A stretch of 39,537 nt of DNA, taken from NCBI GenBank assembly GCA_044359525.1, contig JBIKLY010000020.1, forward strand, positions 1-39,537. Reading direction: 5' to 3'. The DNA comes from CAJBIL01 sp044359525. Its GTDB lineage: Bacteria; Pseudomonadota; Gammaproteobacteria; Burkholderiales; Rhodocyclaceae. A model generated the notes under the pieces. The model saw only the letters and a program-made list of their open reading frames with translations. It was not told the origin of the DNA and made no database searches. The translations under genes were made by a program, and so were the position numbers. Below, piece by piece: positions 39,536 through 39,537 of the stretch. How positions within the stretch are numbered: the stretch's first letter is position 1; every line of letters begins with the position of its first letter.

Positions 39536-39537
39536 CT

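Overview
The window looks like a chromosomal segment of a betaproteobacterium, most likely of the Rhodocyclaceae (Dechloromonas/Azonexus/Accumulibacter type). This rests on the high GC, the slmA–pyrimidine nucleotidase–argB order, the succinyl-CoA synthetase pair next to a DUF2889 gene, and the dense intergenic repeats built on CGCAGAGG and ACCAAGG cores. The genus assignment is an inference. No rRNA, tRNA, CRISPR array, phage or intact transposase gene was seen, and no gene-free stretch exceeds 300 bases.

Layout. 1–2127 (minus): slmA (cut by the left edge), a HAD pyrimidine 5'-nucleotidase and argB. 2251–2879: a Phd/RelE-type toxin–antitoxin pair whose toxin reads into a small mobile repeat. 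2996–8212 (plus): an ECF sigma factor, a zinc-binding anti-sigma, a DUF2282 'bufferin' copper-binding peptide precursor, its DUF692 (MNIO) and DUF2063 maturation proteins, a DoxX membrane protein and a GGDEF/EAL protein, mostly with overlapping ends. 8240–11697 (minus): the complete pqqABCDE operon, with a repeat element inserted between pqqD and pqqE. 11856–13664 (minus): an M61 family peptidase.

13750–20707 (plus): a glutamate/aspartate ABC transporter (gltIJKL) followed by an AauS/AauR-like sensor kinase and sigma-54 activator. Upstream of gltI lie two candidate activator sites, an IHF-like site and a -24/-12 promoter, so the regulator and its likely target sit side by side. 20845–23573: DUF2889, sucC, sucD and a strong terminator. 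23701–26799: a periplasmic alpha-carbonic anhydrase with an extra N-terminal domain, a TerC-family membrane protein and an ornithine cyclodeaminase-like enzyme.

26984–39344 (plus): the most interesting region, eight consecutive signalling genes. They encode a CHASE2–Ser/Thr kinase, a PP2C phosphatase, a double-FHA protein, a CHASE2–class III adenylate cyclase, a metallo-beta-lactamase-fold protein resembling class II cAMP phosphodiesterases, a cyclic nucleotide-binding–rhodanese protein, a GAF–GspE/PilB ATPase and a GAF–HD-GYP c-di-GMP phosphodiesterase. The set holds predicted writer, eraser and reader for both phospho-threonine and cAMP, plus a c-di-GMP eraser and a secretion-type motor ATPase. 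It lacks any type VI secretion or pilus structural gene. I propose it as one integrated, possibly undescribed signalling module.
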